Origin: Cryptomeria japonica
Lineage: Eukaryota > Streptophyta > Pinopsida > Cupressales > Cupressaceae
DNA length: 64,000 nt
Reading direction: 5' to 3'
NCBI RefSeq assembly: GCF_030272615.1
Contig: NC_081405.1
Location: forward strand, 572,261,752 to 572,325,751
How positions within the stretch are numbered: position 1 is the stretch's first letter; each line of letters opens with the position of its first letter. The notes under the pieces were generated by a model. The model was not told the origin of the DNA and searched no databases. It was given only the letters and a program-made list of their open reading frames with translations. Below are positions 11,770 to 21,962 of this stretch, piece by piece. A program made the position numbers and the translations under genes.

Positions 11770-12045
11770 CATCATAAAATGCTACTTATTATCCTAAGTG
11801 CTTATATCTAACATATGATACTCTATCAAAGTGACGCTCACTGTTCATCACAAATTGTTGCTTCTATCCTAGTGACACTCATTGTTCATCACAAAGTACT
11901 ATGTGTTTTAGCACTCCCTGTTCATCACAAAGTGCTGCTCATATTTTGCACTCATTGTTCATCACAAAGTGTTGTTCATATTAGTACTCCCTGTTCATCA
12001 CAAAGTACTCTATCTTGGTACTCACTGTTCATCACAAAGTACCTC
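11770..12045. repeat. TTCATCACAAAGT tandem repeat upstream of the antisense ORF
   Basis: Seven or so copies of TGTTCATCACAAAGT with 20-40 bp between copies and a second recurring piece (CACTCATTGTTC or ACTCCCTGTTC). On the minus strand it reads ACTTTGTGATGAACA and lies directly upstream of the PMD ORF start. Confidence 0.8.
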
Positions 12046-12149
12046 GATCTACCCTAGTCTTCCCTAGAGGACCTGCTTGTGTGAATCCTCTCAGCAGCTT
12101 ATCTAATCGACAACGTATGTTTATCACAAAACTGCTGATTTGACCTAGA

Positions 12150-12415
12150 AGACATAAACGTGCCTTCATGACATAAACGCGCTTACATATTGCACAAACG
12201 TGCCTGCTCTGTATAGATGCGCCTGTCCTACACAGACGTGCCTCTACTCTGCACAAACGTGCCTGTCCTACACAGACGTGCCCACATAACATGAATGTGC
12301 CTGCACAACACAGAGGCGCTCACATTTTGCACAGACGTTTTTTCCTGCACAGACGCGCCTGGCACCAACACAAATGCACCTAGCCAACGTAGACGCGCCT
12401 ACACGTTTTTTACAT
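12150..12415 (-). repeat. CGTCTGTG-type motif array, mirror block upstream of the antisense ORF
   Basis: About fifteen copies of CACARACGYGCCT on the plus strand, that is AGGCRCGTYTGTG on the minus strand. This is the motif of the gag leader (1750-2012, 3225-3400) in the opposite orientation. Relative to the antisense PMD ORF it is upstream and in the same sense, as the leader arrays are to gag. Confidence 0.8.
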
Positions 12416-12819
12416 TACCTAAAAGCACATTTATTGCTCTACCTAAGATGCATTAATGACAACAATTAATGCGACAAAGTACAACGAGGTTTTGTGGTAC
12501 TCACCAGCTCTCCTGCATCTGCTGGCCTCTAAAATTGGCGAATGCGATCGAATCTGTGAACCAATGCCATCGCTGCTGACTGTTGCTGCTCTATTCTCTC
12601 TCTACACTCTGATCTCTTGGATGTGTGGATGACAATGAGGATGTATTCCCTCATGGTCTATTTTATAGACTGCCCTCGCCCTAGCCCTAGCCCTAGTCTC
12701 TCGAGTCAGTCTTCTTTATCCCGTGACTCTGTCACTTTATCCTATCCGGTCAGTCCATTCTACCTTTTATTTCTTATCGAGAGATTGTTTGTGATGTTTT
12801 CAAAAAAATTTCATCCAAT

Positions 12820-12925
12820 CTCTCGAGGGGGCATATCATTCTCATCTTGGGGCAACTTTGTATCAGTTCATCTTATCTTCTTTGAAACAACGTGACAAGC
12901 TGCATTGTCTCAAAGAGGGGCAAAA
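12820..12925 (+). promoter_or_regulatory. Conserved G-block region and polypurine tract of element A
   Basis: The polypurine tract AAAGAGGGGCAAAA at 12912-12925 directly precedes the 3' LTR and would prime plus-strand DNA synthesis. About 100 bp upstream are two more conserved blocks, CTCTCGAGGGGGCAT and TTGGGGCAA. The same three blocks in the same order occur at 24084-24191 (minus strand) and at 29503-29644. Confidence 0.75.
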
Positions 12926-13698
12926 TGTAAACACCTAAAATTGTCCAGTCTAATTTTATTTATTTAATTACTTAAGCTTAATTCTTCTATTAATTGAATA
13001 AATCTTTATTTATTTAATTAATTCATTTATCCTCTTCTAGCCTTATTTCTCATTTAAATAAATACCTTTATTTATTTAAATTATCCTTTTCCTAAATTAA
13101 ATAAATATTTTATTTATTTAATTTGATCCCACTTCTTCTATTAATTAAATAAATCTTTATTTATTTAATTAATTCATTAGCCTTTTCCACCTATGACACA
13201 TGTCATTCATCTCTTAATTCCTACACTACCTACCCTCTCATTATTTTCTTATTTCTTCTACCTACCCTCTAATCATAGCCGACCATTTATCTTTTACACC
13301 TCTCAATCTTACCCCTCCATTTCTTATAGTGTCTTCTATATAAGGAGATGCTTCCTTCATTATCTAGCCCTGGACATATACATTCTAATCAAGCATCCTA
13401 GCATTCGAGCTTTCATATGCAATCCTACTTGCAACCACATTTCCGTTCTTTGTTGAGCTCTTGTGCACACATAAAATCTGAGAGCAAATATATCAAGAAA
13501 GATCAATGGAGATAGGAAAAATGGAGATCCAAACCCTATTGGACATGTGATGGTATAATCTTTGTGATTTTATTTGATTTGCATTGTCTTAGGTAATCTT
13601 CATATGTTATGGTGGATCTTTGTTGTTGTTAGGCTAGGGTTTTGTGGTTGAATTCATTTAGCCTTTCAATATTGTTGTATCCATTTTCACCATAAACA
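12926..13698 (+). repeat. 3' LTR of element A
   Basis: A 773-bp copy of the 5' LTR starting TGTAAACACC and ending ATAAACA, followed by the target duplication ATATA. TATA box at 13337-13344. It lacks 11 bp of the first AT tract; otherwise few differences were seen. Confidence 0.92.
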
Positions 13699-13703
13699 AT
13701 ATA

Positions 13704-15090
13704 CAATGCCCAAAGTGGGATATTACTCCTAGAGTTGGCTAGAAGCCTATTTCTATATTGTAGGCCATATGTGGTAGCCTAAGTTGGCTTTGTTCCCGGC
13801 CCTTTCCCTAACAACAGTATTGAATTTATTCTTTTTAATAGATTTATGGAAAGTATAAAGGAGCACCAATACACTTGATTGACCCATATAAACTTAATCA
13901 TCAAAATTTTATGTACTTTTTAAAGTTAAATTGAATATATTTTCTATAAGATCCAAAGGTGAAAGACTTTTCTCGTCTGCATTAAAACCTCCAAAAAAAT
14001 TATTCATTAATTCCCTAAATGCTTTGGTCTTGTCAATAGAATTTTTTTATTAGGACCATCATCCTACTCCCTTGGAACACTCATATCTTCACCCTCAAAT
14101 TCTTTTTTGTCTAATTGATGATATTATCTCAATTCTACTAAGAAACTATCTTGTATAGGGAATCCGGATTGAAAGAAAATGCATCAGACTACATAGGCAT
14201 ATTGTGACAATGATTTTTTTTTTTTACATTCAAATGATTGTTCCCATACCATGCTAGTCAAAGCATGTTTTTTTTTATGTAGCATTTATTTTCAAGGTTA
14301 GTTTTGATATAAATTTATCCATAATCAAATATGGACTTTTACAGTGGATGCTCAGAGACCACTACATAATGTCCAATTGTATTTGCATTTTATGTAATGT
14401 TGGACTCTCAATACACTATATTGGAAGGGAGTACAATACGTCTATAATTCTAATCATAAATATAGAAAAAAATTCCCCATCATATTTAATACCAAGGTCA
14501 AAATAGAGAGAGATAGAGAAAAGAGAGACAGGTGTCAGTCATTTGGTAGTTGTATTGGAAGAAGTCATTCTAATAAGTTTTAAAGAAGAATACTAATGTG
14601 AACTATTCCCTTGGAAAAGTCATAGCATCAAAAGTAAAGACAATTTCCAATTATTATTTTTATTTTCTATTAATTAATAAATACAATCAAATGTACATGA
14701 TGGTTGCATAGACAAGAATCTCTCCCACGACTAAGTAACTCATAATATTTATACCATTTTTCTATCCAACATAAGAAGATTAAGCGGAGAGATATTTATT
14801 TATTCGAAAGACAAGTGTATAGACGCTTGCATTAGTTAGGCAATGAATGCTTTAGAGTTCTTGTTGAAATTTTCTTAAAAGATAGAGCAGAATTCGTACA
14901 AAGTGAAGCTTATTCAATTTTGGACACACCTATAATAGCAGAACCTAGATTGTTGCCTTCAACCTGACTTAGGAAGACGTTTTCTCAACAACTATTAGCC
15001 GATAGGCTACTATTTGTCAAAAACCTTCCATCAGAATGTAATGTCTCATGCCGGAAAATATTTCTCGGTAGACATTCCCGACCACACAAA
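13704..15090. other. AT-rich intergenic DNA, no gene seen
   Basis: Right flank of element A. No domain or long open frame was recognised on either strand. Confidence 0.5.
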
Positions 15091-15099
15091 GCTCATGCC

Positions 15100-15410
15100 T
15101 CCTGCTAAGGGCTTTCCTGTTGTCTCATGGAATGCAATGATCACAATATTTGCAGAGAATGGTTGTGTTGAAAAGGCTTTATAACATTTCAAACAAATGC
15201 AATTGGCAGGCATAAAGTCTTTTTTTTTTTTTTTGCCACTGTCCTCCCTACCTGTGCCACAATATGGGCTAACATCAAAGAATAATGCTAGGCAAAGTTT
15301 TGTCAGATACTATAGTTGGAAATGCTCTAGTAGTCATGCATCCAAAATGTGGAATCATAGACAATGCACCTGAATTGTTTGACATAATGTCATGTCAAGA
15401 AATAAAATGA
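15100..15410 (+). pseudogene. Pentatricopeptide-repeat (PPR) protein relic
   Basis: Fragment of an organelle RNA-binding PPR protein. One frame reads PVVSWNAMITIFAENGCVEK then, past a stop, HFKQMQLAGIK. A run of T residues near 15220 shifts the frame, after which ATVLPTCAT appears. Further on, at about 15310-15408, comes TIVGNALVVMHPKCGIIDNA followed by PELFDIM. The order matches consecutive repeats of the PLS-type PPR family (VVSWNAMI, VKPNxxTFxxVL, VGNALVDMYxKCG). There are at least two stops and one frameshift, and no flanking exons. It is a dead fragment, whether from a retrocopy or an old gene; no target-site or poly(A) evidence was found. Confidence 0.75.
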
Positions 15411-15429
15411 AATGATTAGAATTGCACAA

Positions 15430-18290
15430 AATGAATTTTGCAAAGAATCTCTCAAATATTTGAACTAATGAAACATTTTTTAACACATCTTAACTTTGTT
15501 AGCTTTGTGTGTTCTTGTTAGTGGATGAGAGTTGTACATACTTCAACTACATGAGTAACCCTTATTGCATTTCATATATAGTTGATCAATAGATGTCCTC
15601 AAAAAACACGGTCAAATCCTCTGCAAAAAATATTCAACATTTTGGTTCAAAAATTCATCGATCAAAAGCCCGAAAAAGCCTGAATTTGTCGTAGCATATA
15701 CGGTGATCAAAATCCGGAGTTTTGTTGTTAAACAGGTTGATTTATTGTTTGAGAATCAAAGTGGACCATCAAAATCTAACCACAAAAGGATGTGTAAATA
15801 CAAATGACATGTTTCATTTCTTCAAAATATTATTTTGTGCTTTTCTTTTGATTTGTACAAAGTTAATAATAGAATAATTAGTCATAAATTTGAATGAAAA
15901 TGTAAATACAAATAAAATATGTTTCATTTCTATAAAGTTTTAATTTTTTTTTTAATTATACAAAGTTTATAATAGAATAATTAATCATAAAAGTTGTAAA
16001 GAATTATGTTTATAATATAATTATCTATAACTAAATAAGAGAAAGTATACAAAATAGCAATATAAGAGACCTTAATATAATTATATTAAATAAGATAATT
16101 ATGATTAATATTTGGTTTTTGATATGTGAGTTGATAGGTTTGTCAACTTATTTGCAAGATTATATATATGGAGTAATGCAGGTTTAGGAAAATATGCACT
16201 AAAAGTTTGGTTTTATATAAAATAATGTATGTTTTAAATAATTATTAAAAAGTTATTAGTTTAATATTTCGTAAACTCTGCCCATTCTTGTACATGTTAC
16301 ATCGTGTGACATTTGTTTTAATAGGATAACATAATACCCATTTACAATTAGTCTGATTTAGTGTTGACTTTAATACTTCACTAAGTTTTTTGGGAATAAA
16401 TAAGCATCGGGCTAGGGAAAAGCTACAAATTCAAGATCAATGAATAAACTAGAATCCAAATCCAACTCATAGTACTTGCTAGAATACAAGCTAAAAAAAA
16501 TGGATAAAAAATTATAATAAATGCTTTCAAATCAAACAAAATTTGATTTCCAAATCAAATTTAACTTTGAGCTAGATTCATTATTATTTTATCCTACAAT
16601 TTTTTTCTATGCCCCAACATGCCTATCACGATTTTTCATCTTCGTTAAGAATTTTAATTTTGCGTGAAAAATTGAACAACTGGCAATGACATTAAGATCG
16701 AACGTAACCAAGTCTTCATTTTTGTCTAAATATTTTTCTTAATATTCTTAGAAATTACTATTTTCAATAATAATATCGTAACTCAACTATTGAGCTATGC
16801 ATAATATTGTTTGAGGCAACTATCCAAGTAAAGATGCATGTGTCTACTTGCACAACAATATATCATGTCAAGAGTTGATATTTCCAATTTGGCTAATGAC
16901 TCATATTATAATGGTTGGACAATCATAGTCGACGAACATAACTTGCTAGACAATATTTTTAAAATTGTAATTGACGCATGGACACATTGTTGTAATGTGA
17001 GTACGAGAGAGACACAAAGGAATTAATCAAGCTACTTCTACATTTTTTGCCACACTATTACACAAAGATTGTTTTCTATTGTACTCATACTACAACATTT
17101 CTAAGGGACACAAATCGTGATACCATTGTTGATGAACATATTCTTTAATATAAAACAGAAAAAATCTATTGAATGTAATGAATATCCTAAAGTAATCATC
17201 TTCATACATCGAAAAAGCATTTTGCATAGCTTGCATGTTTAAATTATAAGTTGCATCCGTTTATATTTAGTTTTTTTTTCCACTTTTCAAGATGAACTCA
17301 ATTATATTCTAAATACTTACCCTACAAAGATAATGTTCCTTTTTTCCAACTTTTGCCTATCTTCCAATATATTGCCCAGTTCGTTTCTTCCAACTTTTGC
17401 CCACCTTCCAATATATTGCCCAAAGAATATCTTGCTATCGGCGTAATTATTGCACCCCATTAGGATGCAAGTGCTAGTTTTTACCATAATTGAAGATTTC
17501 ATATTATGCACCAATCCTTAAGATTCATTGATTTAACATATTAGTCATAATATGGAATGTTATGGTATTAAAAAACATAAATATATAAGAGTTGATGTAT
17601 CTTATATTTTCAACAAAAATTAAACTTTGTTGTTTTCTTTGTTTCTTTATAAACCACAAACATTAAGCAACATATTAAGCGTGGAGAATGTCAGTAATCT
17701 CTAATAAGCCTAGAAATATAACCTTAGTGTGTATGATTCAAATCATTCGGTCTCCTTATTATTGTTGCATAGTAACCCATTGCATCTTATATTAAAGGAA
17801 TATTTGCTATAAACTAAGGTTATGTCTTTTAGAAGCGAATGGTACACCTTTTTTAGTGGTGCAAGAAGGTACTAGTTTTGTCTCAAATTATAAGTCAAAG
17901 ATGTCACTAAGGTAGGCATATGTCGTCACACTGTAGATATTTGGAAGGGTCTCACATGTATGTTACCAATTTATGAGCTATAATATCACAATATGATTTT
18001 AAATTGTGGTACAAATATAATCATATCAATGATGGCAAGATTATGAGAGTTTTAATAACTACAATTTCAATTTCTTTTACAAGTCAGCTCAACAAGAATT
18101 ATGAATAGTTATTTTTAAGATTATATTTCTAAGAAAAAAATTGGATGGTTATGTTAAAAAAGTTATTATTAGAGAACATTCATTTTTTTTTCTTTCTTGA
18201 TGAGTTTAAATTGACACAATCAGAAAAAAAGAGGATGCAAATTTCCTAGCATATAATATAATAGAGTAGCTTGTTTTCATGTGACATATA
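15430..18290. other. AT-rich intergenic DNA, no gene seen
   Basis: Long AT-rich stretch with no recognised coding region. A two-copy tandem repeat of TTCCAACTTTTGCC followed by TTCCAATATATTGCCCA is present at about 17342-17432. Confidence 0.5.
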
Positions 18291-18309
18291 AAATCCAACA
18301 CAACTTTCC

Positions 18310-18866
18310 ATGATGAAATCTCTCAAATTTATAGAAGTAAGTAGATTTTTTATTCTATTTTTAACAATTTTTCTAGTTATGTACAAAGATCTTTCATCAA
18401 CGAAACAAAATCTATCCTACACATTGCCACTCAAGAAGAACTCCAATGGTACAAAAATTCTGCCCAAGGGACATGCTAATTACTTCCTTCTTAGCTGAAC
18501 TAAAAATGAACTATGTCAAAAGGAAATCTTTGATCTTCTCACCAAAGGCATTATCTCACCATCTTCATCATCATTTTGATGTCATGCAATGTATGTCCCA
18601 AAGAAAGATGAAAATGGAAATGAACTTACAAAGAAACACCTACTAGTAAATTATAAACCTCGTAATGCTTGTCTACAAGACAACCAACATCGTTTACCCT
18701 CCAAGGATCATATCCTCATGCAAAGTACATCATTCCCTATATTGATGATATTCTTTCTATCTTAATGGTTGCAATGATATTTTTTTTATATACAACAAGA
18801 AACATTTCTTCTAATATATATATTAGCAAGGAAGCACCATTACATTTACCAAAATTTATTGATTAA
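18310..18866 (+). pseudogene. Pararetrovirus-type (caulimovirid-like) reverse transcriptase relic
   Basis: A decayed fragment of a viral-type RT. One frame from 18310 carries NGTKILPKGHANYFLLS, a stop (TGA 18496), then a segment with LTKGIISPSSS, another stop, and LLVNYKPRN near 18650. The NYKP arrangement is typical of Caulimoviridae, in contrast to the D-R-YR-LN form of Ty3/gypsy. A frame change then leads straight to PYIDDILSIL near 18740, the catalytic Asp-Asp region, so the fingers-palm segment between is deleted. No movement protein, coat protein or other viral domain was recognised nearby. It is a short, non-functional endogenous copy; a divergent Ty3/gypsy origin is the main alternative. 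Confidence 0.6.
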
Positions 18867-18869
18867 GCA

Positions 18870-19699
18870 TAAAATGATTTTACATAAAGTTCAACATTTC
18901 TTCTCTTATAACCTGAAAAAATGATTAGTGTAGCCTAACTTTTTGTAATACCATGTAAGAAATTAAGATCTTATGATACTAATCATTATAAACAATATAT
19001 AAAATAAATAATATAAGAAACATACAAGCATTGATTTACACATTACAAAAGATATACTTGGGGATAACCATTTCGGAAAAAACCCCATAAAGCACCATTT
19101 TACTAAAACACTTACAAAATATAGTCTATCCAAAATACACTGAGCTTGGGGATACTTCTCCTTACTTCCACATGACCAGTAATATTTTTTGTGTAGAGTG
19201 ATATGACTCATTATTAAACTCTAAATTCTCACTGTGATGCCCGCCAAAATACCCCAGAGAAAATAACTAATCTAACTAGCAAATAGAGAATTTTTTTTTT
19301 AAACATCTACTAATGCAGCATAACAACTCAATACTCAAATACATAAAACCATTCATCCAATAGATACACATATAGTTAACATAACAAGTGAACATGATAC
19401 GCAAGCGGAAATAGGCATGGCATCTCATGATAAACATTCCCTTAGGTATCTCAATATCATTACTTAAGCAACACAACATTCATCATCGCATCTACTTAGC
19501 ATATTCAATTCTAAAGTATTTCCTTTTAGGTCATTTACTTCCTTTAATGCATACAGAGTAATATTTTACTTAATCATCATGAATGCAATCTATCTCATTT
19601 CATTACCCATCTATCCTTTTAAATGCATTTTAGAGAACCAATACCAAATGTTCCTAATCCCAATTACTTATGCCATTTCCAATTTTATCTACCACAATC
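18870..19699. other. AT-rich flank of element B, no gene seen
   Basis: No coding signal. TGTGATGCCCGCC at 19233 resembles the start of some plant gypsy LTRs, but no matching end or partner was established. Confidence 0.4.
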
Positions 19700-19704
19700 T
19701 TAAT

Positions 19705-20053
19705 TGTTGGCATTCTACACTCTTATGAGAATAGTTGGTGTTGTCATTGATGGAAACTATTTGGCAACCTTCTGGCACTCATCTGGTAAAGCCACCGGCA
19801 GGCACCAACACCGGCATAGACATCTACATACACCGACAGACACTTCATCGACAGTGGCAGCAATGCATACCGGCACCCCAGCCGACCAGGAATAAACTTT
19901 TGTTTATTGTATTTAATTGTAATTATCTTTTGTAAAGTTGACATGGCATATTGTAAAAGACTCATATATATGTATGAGATCTTATAGGTCATTTTGTGTA
20001 AGAGTAGAGTTGTGAATTATGTATAAGGTGATAGAAGTGACAGCGAAGGTTTT
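19705..20053 (+). repeat. Truncated 5' LTR of element B
   Basis: Matches the first part of the 3' LTR from TGTTGGCATTC up to an AAGGTTTT junction at about 20053, where similarity ends. It lacks the remaining 430 bp including the expected U5 and primer site. Confidence 0.85.
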
Positions 20054-20057
20054 GTGA

Positions 20058-20375
20058 CAACCTAATGCTTACAAATTTAATGGGAAATGCTTTAACTATA
20101 ACAAGTATGGTCATAGAGAAAATCAGTGTAGATTCATAAACAATCAGAACATCAATGCACCCACCAGTCAATGTTCCAAATGCAACAAAGTTGGTCATAA
20201 TTTAGAAAACTGCAGAATGAATGTGAAATGTTATGTTTGTGGAAGATTTGGGCACTTATCTAATCAATGCAGAACACAAACCGGCATAGGATATGGAAAG
20301 GCTATCCAGAAGAATAATGTGACTTGTTATGCTTGTAACAAAATTGGACACATTGTCGAAATTCATTACCGATAA
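20058..20375 (+). pseudogene. gag: gag nucleocapsid remnant with four CCHC zinc knuckles, element B
   Basis: An open stretch with four tandem knuckle motifs: CFNYNKYGHRENQC (second Cys replaced by Tyr), CSKCNKVGHNLENC, CYVCGRFGHLSNQC and CYACNKIGHIVEIH (last Cys lost). Such knuckles bind RNA during packaging. The frame ends at TAA 20373. There is no start, because the deletion removed the capsid part. Confidence 0.8.
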
Positions 20376-20973
20376 TGTAATAACAATTGATAAGGTAAAT
20401 GAGGACACATTCAAGGAGAAAATTGAGAAGGAAAAGGATAAATTCTTCGAGGACAGAATAAAGAAGTGCATAGAACATATAAACACACTTTTACTGGCAC
20501 TGAATACTACAATTTTGGAATATAAAGAGTTGTACGAAGAAACGTGCAAACCACATCTGTTGACATGGGACATAGAAAAGGAAATAAGAAAAGTACAGAA
20601 GGAGATAGATGACATAGCTGATAACATAATTGGTTCATCTGAACCTATATTAGTTATTGAGTAGGAAATAGCAGGTTTTGAGGCAAAGTTGGAGAAATTT
20701 GAGAAAGAGAAGGAAAGGATTAAGGCTAATGCCAGAGAGCTTAAGTATAAACTTGGTCCTAAGTTGGACAACCTTATCTCTCCGAGGAATGAGATCTCTA
20801 AGGCATTACTTCAAGGAGAAAGATCATCGGAAGAGAATATGCATCATCTCACCGGCACGATCCAACAAACTGAGGCAACCTTAAATGACAACAACAGATT
20901 CATACAGAGTTTAAATTTGGTTTTGGTAGATATATTTTATATTGTAACCAACCGGTTACAAACTTTAAGGTGA
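20329..20973 (+). pseudogene. Coiled-coil frame of element B (one stop)
   Basis: A 214-codon frame interrupted once by TAG at 20662. It is rich in Lys, Glu and Ile with heptad-like spacing, for example TFKEKIEKEKDKFFEDRI and AKLEKFEKEKERIK, so a coiled coil is likely. It overlaps the end of the zinc-knuckle frame in another phase. Element E has an acidic coiled-coil segment inside gag (58352-58714), which suggests this is a gag-region extension of the lineage and not host sequence. Function unknown. Confidence 0.6.
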
Positions 20974-21164
20974 AATTTTTGCACTCGTTTGACAATTTTT
21001 GACAACCTTTGTCATTGATGTCAAAGGGGGAGTAGTGGACAGAGAAAAATATTTAATTAGAGGAAATCATCTGCTCAGGGGGAGCACATATTTTGGGTAA
21101 CCATTTGGACTTCACTTTTTGGAAACAGTTTTTGGATTTTTCTCATGAGTGTTTCCATCAATTG

Positions 21165-21176
21165 CAAAGGGGGAGA
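21165..21176 (+). other. Polypurine tract of element B
   Basis: CAAAGGGGGAGA just before the 3' LTR. Two related runs, TCAAAGGGGGAGTAG at 21022 and CAGGGGGAGCAC at 21076, lie upstream. Confidence 0.8.
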
Positions 21177-21177
21177 T

Positions 21178-21957
21178 TGTTGGCATTCTACACTCTTATG
21201 AGAATAGTTGGTGTTGTCATTGATGGAAACCATTTGGAAACCTTCTGGAACTCATCTGGTAAAGCCACCGATAGGCACCGACATCGGCATAGACATCTAC
21301 ATACATTGGCAGACACTTCACCAGTAGCGACAACAATGCATATTGGCACCCCAACCGACAGGGAATAAAATTTTGTTTATTGTATTCAATTGTAATTATC
21401 TTTTGTAAAGATGACATGGCATATTATAAAAGAATCATATATATGTATGAGATCTTATAGGTCATTTTGTGTAAGAGTAGAGTTGTGAATTATGTAAAAG
21501 GTGATATAAGTGACATCAAAGGTTTTTGTTATAGAATGAGCTTAAACCAGCACTGAACCTGGCATAGTTGATGCTAATTTGAAGCAGTAGATTGTATTGG
21601 ATTTCATAATCCACTTTTCTAGTCAGTGTGGATCTTATTTGAGCAGTGAGCTCTAGGTAGTTGGCCTTCCTACATGTGCGGGCCCCTCATTGTAAGTAAT
21701 ATTTATTCATTGGCCAGTGAGTGAATATTGTGGGTCACAAATCCCACTGATGTTTTTCCCACACTGGGTTTCCTAGTTAAACATTTTGTGTTATGGTGTG
21801 TTTTCTATGTTGTCTTTATTGTTCCTGTTTATTGCATTAATTCTTATTTACCGGTACATTGTTTTGGAATGCAAAGTTCTTAATAAGGTTAAATATTTCG
21901 TTAACCGGTTAGATACTGATTCACCCCCCCCCCTTCTCAGTATCTTTGGGACTATCA
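21178..21957 (+). repeat. 3' LTR of element B
   Basis: 780 bp, TGTTGGCATT to GGGACTATCA, followed by TTAAT. Contains several ACCGGT-type motifs and a C-run (TTCACCCCCCCCCC) near the end, a layout shared with the end of the element E LTR. Confidence 0.9.
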
Positions 21958-21962
21958 TTAAT

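Larger units (their letters stand above)
850..13703 (+). mobile_element. Element A: defective Ty3/gypsy (Tat-like) LTR retrotransposon with antisense PMD ORF
   Basis: Complete insertion: direct LTRs at 855-1638 and 12926-13698 both start TGTARACACCTAAAAT and end CACCATAAACA, flanked by the 5-bp duplication ATATA at 850-854 and 13699-13703. Order on the plus strand is LTR, primer site, long leader, gag, protease, linker, integrase C-terminal domain, spacer, an antisense ORF, polypurine tract, LTR. The RT, RNase H and integrase catalytic core are missing, so it cannot move by itself. By eye the LTRs differ at only about 2% of positions plus one 11-bp deletion, so insertion was fairly recent although the coding frames are broken. 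A protease reading DGG rather than DSG and an extra ORF downstream of pol suggest the Tat/Ogre side of Ty3/gypsy. That placement is inference, since no RT remains to classify. Confidence 0.9.
19700..21962 (+). mobile_element. Element B: internally deleted Ty1/copia retrotransposon
   Basis: Insertion bounded by the 5-bp duplication TTAAT (19700-19704 and 21958-21962). The 3' LTR is whole (21178-21957, TGTTGG to ATCA). The 5' LTR keeps only its first 349 bp (19705-20053), after which the sequence jumps into gag zinc knuckles. A coiled-coil frame and a polypurine tract follow. Protease, integrase and RT are absent. A single deletion from inside the 5' LTR into gag, plus loss of pol, explains the structure. 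LTR ends and tandem zinc knuckles resemble element E at 55.5-64 kb, so both are probably from related copia families. Confidence 0.88.

Noticed and set aside
20256-20771. 171-codon minus-strand Ser/Phe/Ile-rich frame
   Set aside because: Antisense shadow of the coiled-coil frame of element B; composition mirrors Lys/Glu codons on the other strand.
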